DNA from: Thelephora terrestris | Lineage: Eukaryota; Basidiomycota; Agaricomycetes; Thelephorales; Thelephoraceae | DNA length: 64,000 bases | Reading direction: 5' to 3' | Assembly (NCBI GenBank): GCA_015956445.1 | Contig: WIUZ02000002.1 | Coordinates: forward strand, 1,922,001-1,986,000 | Part shown: positions 59,873-64,000 of the stretch, one piece after another | Position numbering within the stretch: position 1 is the stretch's first letter | Layout: each line of letters starts with the position of its first letter | The notes under the pieces: model-generated | What the model saw: only the letters and a program-made list of their open reading frames with translations | Told to the model about the DNA's origin: nothing | Database searches by the model: none | Made by a program: the position numbers and the translations under genes

Positions 59873-61474
59873 ATGTCCTTCCCCAACAACCATACCTACA
59901 AAGTCGCCAATGGTATCTCCACCATCTCTCGCATCGACCGTCGTGCCGCCGCTCGCAAGACCTATGCCTGTGCAGCTGGGACTCCCTATACCACGGATGA
60001 CCAGGTATGGGGGAGACCTAGAGCTTCGTGTGTTTGCACTAACGCCTTCCTCTAGGTAGAGGAACGTTCTTTCGGCGTTGATGTCAAACTAACGGCTTCT
60101 AGATCTTGGAGGTCGTCACGGAGGTGGACACCGAACGTCTCAGGGAGACGATCCCACATTTAAAGGGGTTGACCTGGGATGACGAGCTCTGGGTCTGTAC
60201 CATAATTGCCGAGAAGGTGGCCTTCCAGATGAGGGGTAGGTTCGGAGAGCTGGAACATCCGATCAAGAAGGAGCTCTGGTACACCCTTCAGAGGGGGATC
60301 TACGATCAGGACCTGTTGGAGCACGGAGCGACCGTTCCTCGGGCTGTCCGCCATGCTACTGCTTCCACTTCGTTGTTGTGGTCGCTTGTTCGGGAGGGGG
60401 AGAGCAAGGTAGGTTCTCCGTTTGAATATTCGAGTATGACTCTCGACTAATCAAACTGCCTAGGTTGAACGTTTGGAGCGTGAGGTGAAGGAGGCGAAAG
60501 CAGACGTCCTTCGTCTGTCGGCGGAGGGTCTTCAGATGAAGGAGACCTTGGCAGCCTTCCAGCAGGGGACGAACGAGGCGTTGGAGGCAATGGTCGCCAA
60601 CCATCAAGAGTTGATCGCCGGGTTGAAGGTCAGGGATAACAACATCAAGGGAGCGTTGGCCAGGAGGGATGAAAAGGTAATGCCGCTTTCATCATTGCTT
60701 AAGATGATGGAAGCTGACATTTCCTAGACCGAAGAACTCGAGAACGTGGTGGCTGTGTTGACAGCGCAGGTCGAGTCCTTGCAGGACAAGACCTGTAACT
60801 GTAAAGAGGGTCCCAAATTGGTTGGTCAGGGGACAGCAGACGTTCCGTTCGAGTTGGAGTACGCCGACGAGGTGGTACTCCCATCGCCTAACCCGTCGTC
60901 CTATGCGACGCCTCCGATCGAGAACTCGGTTCCCGTTCCGACTCCGGCTCCGGCTTCTACGTTGGCCGCTTCCGACAAGGAGAACTGTGGGCGCTGTGTC
61001 TTGCAGCCAATCCATCAGTTGGTGAAGATCGAGGATGAGGTCATGGAGGTGGACCGAGCCGAAGATGCTCCGAGGGTCGACGAGGTACGTCCGGTGACTA
61101 AGGGGCAACGATGCAAACGCTCTCAACGCCGTCCTGCTCATCGCATGGCTCCTTCGGCTTATCCCTATCCTCGTCCAGTCGAGTCGGATGGTGACCAGTC
61201 TGATCGAGGTGGGGGACGAAAGTTCCGCTATCGGGTCAACCGTCCCTACCGACAGGTCGAGTCGGAGATCCAGCTTCGCCACCAGCGTCGACTCGCAATA
61301 CAGGATTCCGCCCAGGGGTCCGATGAGGGAGACGGAGGGTCGCTTGCCGACTACGTCGATAGTGCTGTCGAGCAGTCACCCGGTGATGGCGATGTGGGAC
61401 CAGGTGTTCCAAAGTTCGGTGACATCTGGGAGGCTGATCGGTCCGCTCGAAGGTATCTCTTCCTATTGGCTTGA
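59873..61474 (+). CDS. Hypothetical coiled-coil protein
   Basis: Function unknown. Exons are 59873-60004, 60103-60408, 60464-60676 and 60728-61474 (465 aa). The N-terminal 150 residues are a compact charged region (VDTERLRETIPHLKGLTWDD, KKELWYTLQRGIYDQDLLEH) that may be a small folded domain. Residues about 147-235 form a clear coiled coil (VERLEREVKEAKADVLRLSA, ENVVAVLTAQVESLQDK). A CNC...C Cys group follows, then a Pro/Ser/Glu-rich tail with basic stretches (RGGGRKFRYRVNRPYRQ). The first intron (98 nt) contains an internal tctag, so alternative splicing is possible. I do not recognise the family; lineage-specific genes of this layout are common in Agaricomycetes. Confidence 0.65.
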
Positions 61475-61885
61475 ACTAGTCGTTCAGCTGAGTGCCGAAG
61501 ATGGTGACGCCATGTTCGGGGAGGTCCTAGCGAGGAGAGGCCAACACTTCGATCTCCGGGATGGAAGGGTGATGACCATGAGGCCTGCCGAAGATAGAGT
61601 TGACTTTTGATGGACTTGGATAACACTTGTATAGCTCGTTGTGGATTCGCTGGGAATAGTACGCGCGTGTGTGTGTTTTTGAATGATTGGTGTGAAGGAT
61701 AAGGAGTGTGAAGCATTCAAAACATAAGAAGTGGTAAGAAGAGTTCGAAGAAAGAGCGTGTTATAAAAAGTTTAAAAATACCATGTTCCTGACAGTCCGC
61801 ACATTTACCAGAGAAGCGATAACGTCCGGAAAGGCTCGCGGAATTGGACGCGCCGGCAGTGACAGGGGAGAAGAAAGGCGAACCT
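61475..61885. other. 3' flank of the coiled-coil gene
   Basis: No gene seen; the 3'-UTR should end here before the MITE. Confidence 0.35.
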
Positions 61886-62035
61886 CATCAGCAAAGGTGA
61901 CACCAGCTTATTTGGCTTATTCACGCTTATTTGATCTTATTTGTGACAGGTCCCGCCACCTGGATCAAATAATCACGAAATAATCGAAATAAGGTGAGAT
62001 AATCGCCAAATAACACGATGCCACCTTTTCTGATG
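61886..62035 (-). mobile_element. 150-bp MITE, copy 2
   Basis: Reverse orientation to copy 1, same 150-bp length, four differences in my hand alignment (about 97% identity), all transitions. Flanked by a 2-bp CT duplication. Inverted-repeat ends CATCAG/CTGATG are intact. Confidence 0.88.
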
Positions 62036-62249
62036 CTCGACGTCAAACACGATAGCGTTGAAGAATGCTGCTGCTGCGTAAAAGCATTTGGCAAGGGGCC
62101 TAACCTGAACTTTGACCATTTGAACTTACCTGGGTCACGAACAATCTCAACAACATGACAACATCAGAGTCAAGGAAAAATACTTTTCTGTGCCTTTTTC
62201 AAAGCTTTTCCGTAAGAAAAGGTGAAAAAAAGAGAAAAGTACGTACTTA

Positions 62250-62850
62250 TAGAAGCCATGTCGTGAATAAATAAAAGTTGGGCTTCCAAATATGGTAATA
62301 AGTGTCCGATAAGCGAAGGAAAAGAAGTGAAAAGTCACGTACAAAAATAAGTTCTTTGCCATCTTGCTGATGAAGGTCATATGCTGAGGTGTTGCAAATA
62401 GCAGCTGCAGAGGCAATAGAAGTGAAGGCGACCTGGCTGGGGAGGATCTTGCAGAGGAAGCAGTCACCGAAGATGTACGCGACAGTAACCACGTTTCACG
62501 GGTTTTTGCCGTTGTTGACTTTGCCAATCCAGGAGGAGAGTGCCAGGACGCTACACGGGCCACAGCAAGGATGAGGGGGGAGACAGCGACGATCATGGCG
62601 GAAGTACACTCAGCAAGGACAGAGTGGTGTCAACCGTGGAGAGGCAAGATCGCGGGAAGGAATTTATCACAGTCAAACCAATCATTACGTTGATGATCAT
62701 TGAAGACACTGGGACATTTGTCCAATGCCATAGCGTAGATCTGTACGAAGGGTTGGGGAACATCCAAGAAAAATAGGGTATCCGGATCTGGAGTGCGGAG
62801 CAAGAGGAGCGTGGCATGAGTCCAGTGACTGGGACGGTAGTCATTGTTCC
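62250..62850 (-). pseudogene. Relic of an APC-family amino-acid permease
   Basis: Fragments of a fungal amino-acid/GABA-type permease are readable but lie in different frames. SSMIINVMIGLTV and SPLILAVARV are near 62.5-62.7 kb. VTVAYIFGDCFLCKILPSQV and AFTSIASAAAICNTSAY are near 62.36-62.49 kb, matching the usual transmembrane core (VTVAYIFG..LLCTILPSQVAFTS). Frames change at least twice between about 62.50 and 62.70 kb without credible introns. The N-terminal and C-terminal thirds are missing. It is therefore a truncated, frame-broken host gene copy. Confidence 0.65.
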
Positions 62851-62895
62851 CCCAAATCCGGTGTCAACGGGTGATACGGGAAGTCAGGGACAAGG

Positions 62896-63480
62896 TTGGC
62901 CAACTGGGGTCCGCGGTTTGGGGGTCGTATGAGGTATATTGAGCGTCTCCCTCGCATCCCGCTTCGGCCGCTAGTGTACTCTCATCATAGGTTTCGCTGG
63001 TTCATACGACACAAAGCACCCCATATGATAGATGTTCACGGCAATCGTGCTGGAGAGACCCTTTTGCTCCTTCCCTGTGCTCTACCTCGAGCTGGATTGA
63101 GAGGTGTTGTGCTGCTCGTCCAAGTTGGAAGTAAAGTAAAAATGTGAGGAGTAACGGCACATCCGCCACTTGTTGCACCCTATGTGGGGTGCATTGGCGA
63201 TTACCCGGGGACTGTCCGCCAGAGCATTTGTGGATAGAGAACGTGGAGACGTACCGCGATGATGTGGTTGCGCGAAGCGAGGACACCCCAGCCGCGACCC
63301 GGGGTCATTGCTCACTTTGCCGCAAAGCATGGGTTTAATATTCATGCCCTCGTACTATACGTGCCCTTGCAAGTTCGGCAGGGCTAGAGGTAAGATTGGT
63401 GAGACAACGGCGGGGCACATGGTCTGAGCTATGACTTACCATCAGCTGGTTCACTCTAGGCTGGAATCCAGCCTCAAATT
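62896..63480 (+). pseudogene. Fragment of an unknown gene, better-kept copy
   Basis: Open segments read RLPRIPLRPLVYSHHRFRWF, HGNRAGETLLLLPCALPRAG and, in the next frame, CCTLCGVHWRLPGDCPPEHL followed by WIENVETYRDD and GHCSLCRKAW. The two CxxC pairs suggest a zinc site. A probable donor (gtaaga, about 63390) and acceptor (ctctag, about 63460) follow. It matches the decayed stretch at 55.1-55.6 kb. It may be the 3' part of a host gene with a missing junction, or a pseudogene; I do not know the family. Confidence 0.4.
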
Positions 63481-63540
63481 CTGAGCGGGGGGAGGATGGC
63501 TTGGGGATGCTGATCATCATCTTCATGATGCTCTGAATTA

Positions 63541-63735
63541 CATCAGTAAACGTGACATGGAGACCATTTTCACATTATTCCGCACTTATATGGCATATAA
63601 GCACAAATAACCTGGTTATATAAACCAGGTCACGATTTTATATAAATTTCACTCACCATTTCGTCACGCAATTTACAGGCCAAAATAAGTTTGATTAAAG
63701 TCCAAAATAAGACGGAAATAATCCAAAAAATAACT
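63541..63735. repeat. AT-rich segment with hairpin and ATAAG repeats
   Basis: Contains CCTGGTTATATAAACCAGG (63611-63629, 7-bp stem) and several CAAAATAAG/GAAATAA motifs at roughly 10-20 bp spacing. This recalls the interior of the 150-bp MITE but without its CATCAG ends. Possibly another miniature element or a decayed one. Confidence 0.35.
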
Positions 63736-64000
63736 AGTCCAAGAAACCGGGGCATTGTGATTGTGTTCTGAGCGGTCAAGAGGCAACAGTCGGAAAACTG
63801 GTTTGTAAATACATGAACTAGTGACGAGGGTGTCTAATTCAACACGAGTGTCGGCAGCTAGTTGGAGGGTGAGGATGGGGGATCAGCGGGCAGAAACGGC
63901 GCAGATTCGTCAACTGAAATCCCGGCGTCGACTTGGGCTTCGTGTGCACGGGTCCTTTCATACCGGCGGAGCGCGTTGAATACTCCCTTCCAGTCGTCAT

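Overview
This window looks like nuclear DNA of a filamentous basidiomycete, most likely an Agaricomycete. The genes are split by many very short introns (mostly 48-75 nt, GT-AG, a few GC-AG). They sit on both strands with no operons, and F-box/leucine-rich proteins of the type expanded in mushroom-forming fungi occur three times. I placed about 106 introns by hand from splice sites, reading frame and remembered protein families. Every multi-exon model given with complete exon coordinates sums to a multiple of three, except the two 5'/middle-disrupted F-box models noted below. No rRNA, tRNA or CRISPR signal was seen.

Layout. 1-1058 (-): F-box protein, cut by the window edge. 2.1-2.9 kb (+): small heat-shock protein with heat-shock elements and a TATA box. 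3.27-3.80 kb: hAT-like miniature transposon. 4.95-5.70 kb (-): O6-alkylguanine-DNA alkyltransferase. 6.1-11.0 kb (-): 12-exon ABCC/Yor1-type transporter. 12.0-13.3 kb (+): TFIID subunit TAF12. 13.5-16.8 kb (+): PH-like/coiled-coil protein. 17.1-18.8 kb (-): bleomycin hydrolase. 20.0-22.5 kb (-): Dbp6/DDX51 DEAD-box helicase. 23.7-24.1 kb (+): tiny cysteine-rich protein. 24.5-26.2 kb (-): XLF/Nej1-type end-joining factor, divergent from an intronless FHA/G-patch gene at 26.4-27.5 kb (+). 29.3-31.0 kb (+): B-type cyclin. 31.75-35.97 kb (+): 24-exon peroxisomal multifunctional enzyme (Fox2). 36-40.9 kb: gene-poor block. 40.9-43.5 kb (-): Ca2+/H+ exchanger with micro-exons. 44.6-47.1 kb (-): second F-box protein. 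49.9-50.6 kb (-): Erg28, divergent from a 1131-residue Ser/Pro-rich protein at 50.8-54.3 kb (+). 55.7-57.6 kb (+): third F-box gene, interrupted by a 150-bp miniature transposon. 59.9-61.5 kb (+): coiled-coil protein. 61.9-63.7 kb: second copy of the transposon, an amino-acid-permease relic, and a diverged duplicate of the segment at 55.1-55.6 kb.

The genes are mostly unrelated housekeeping functions rather than a cluster: transcription (TAF12), ribosome biogenesis (Dbp6), DNA repair (alkyltransferase, XLF), cell cycle (cyclin B), peroxisomal beta-oxidation (Fox2), sterol synthesis (Erg28), calcium storage, proteolysis and drug efflux. I do not see a new multi-gene system. The most interesting points are gene architecture (4-, 5- and 8-nt micro-exons, GC-AG introns), a 150-bp transposon family caught splitting an F-box gene, and a small cysteine-rich protein that single-frame gene finding would miss.
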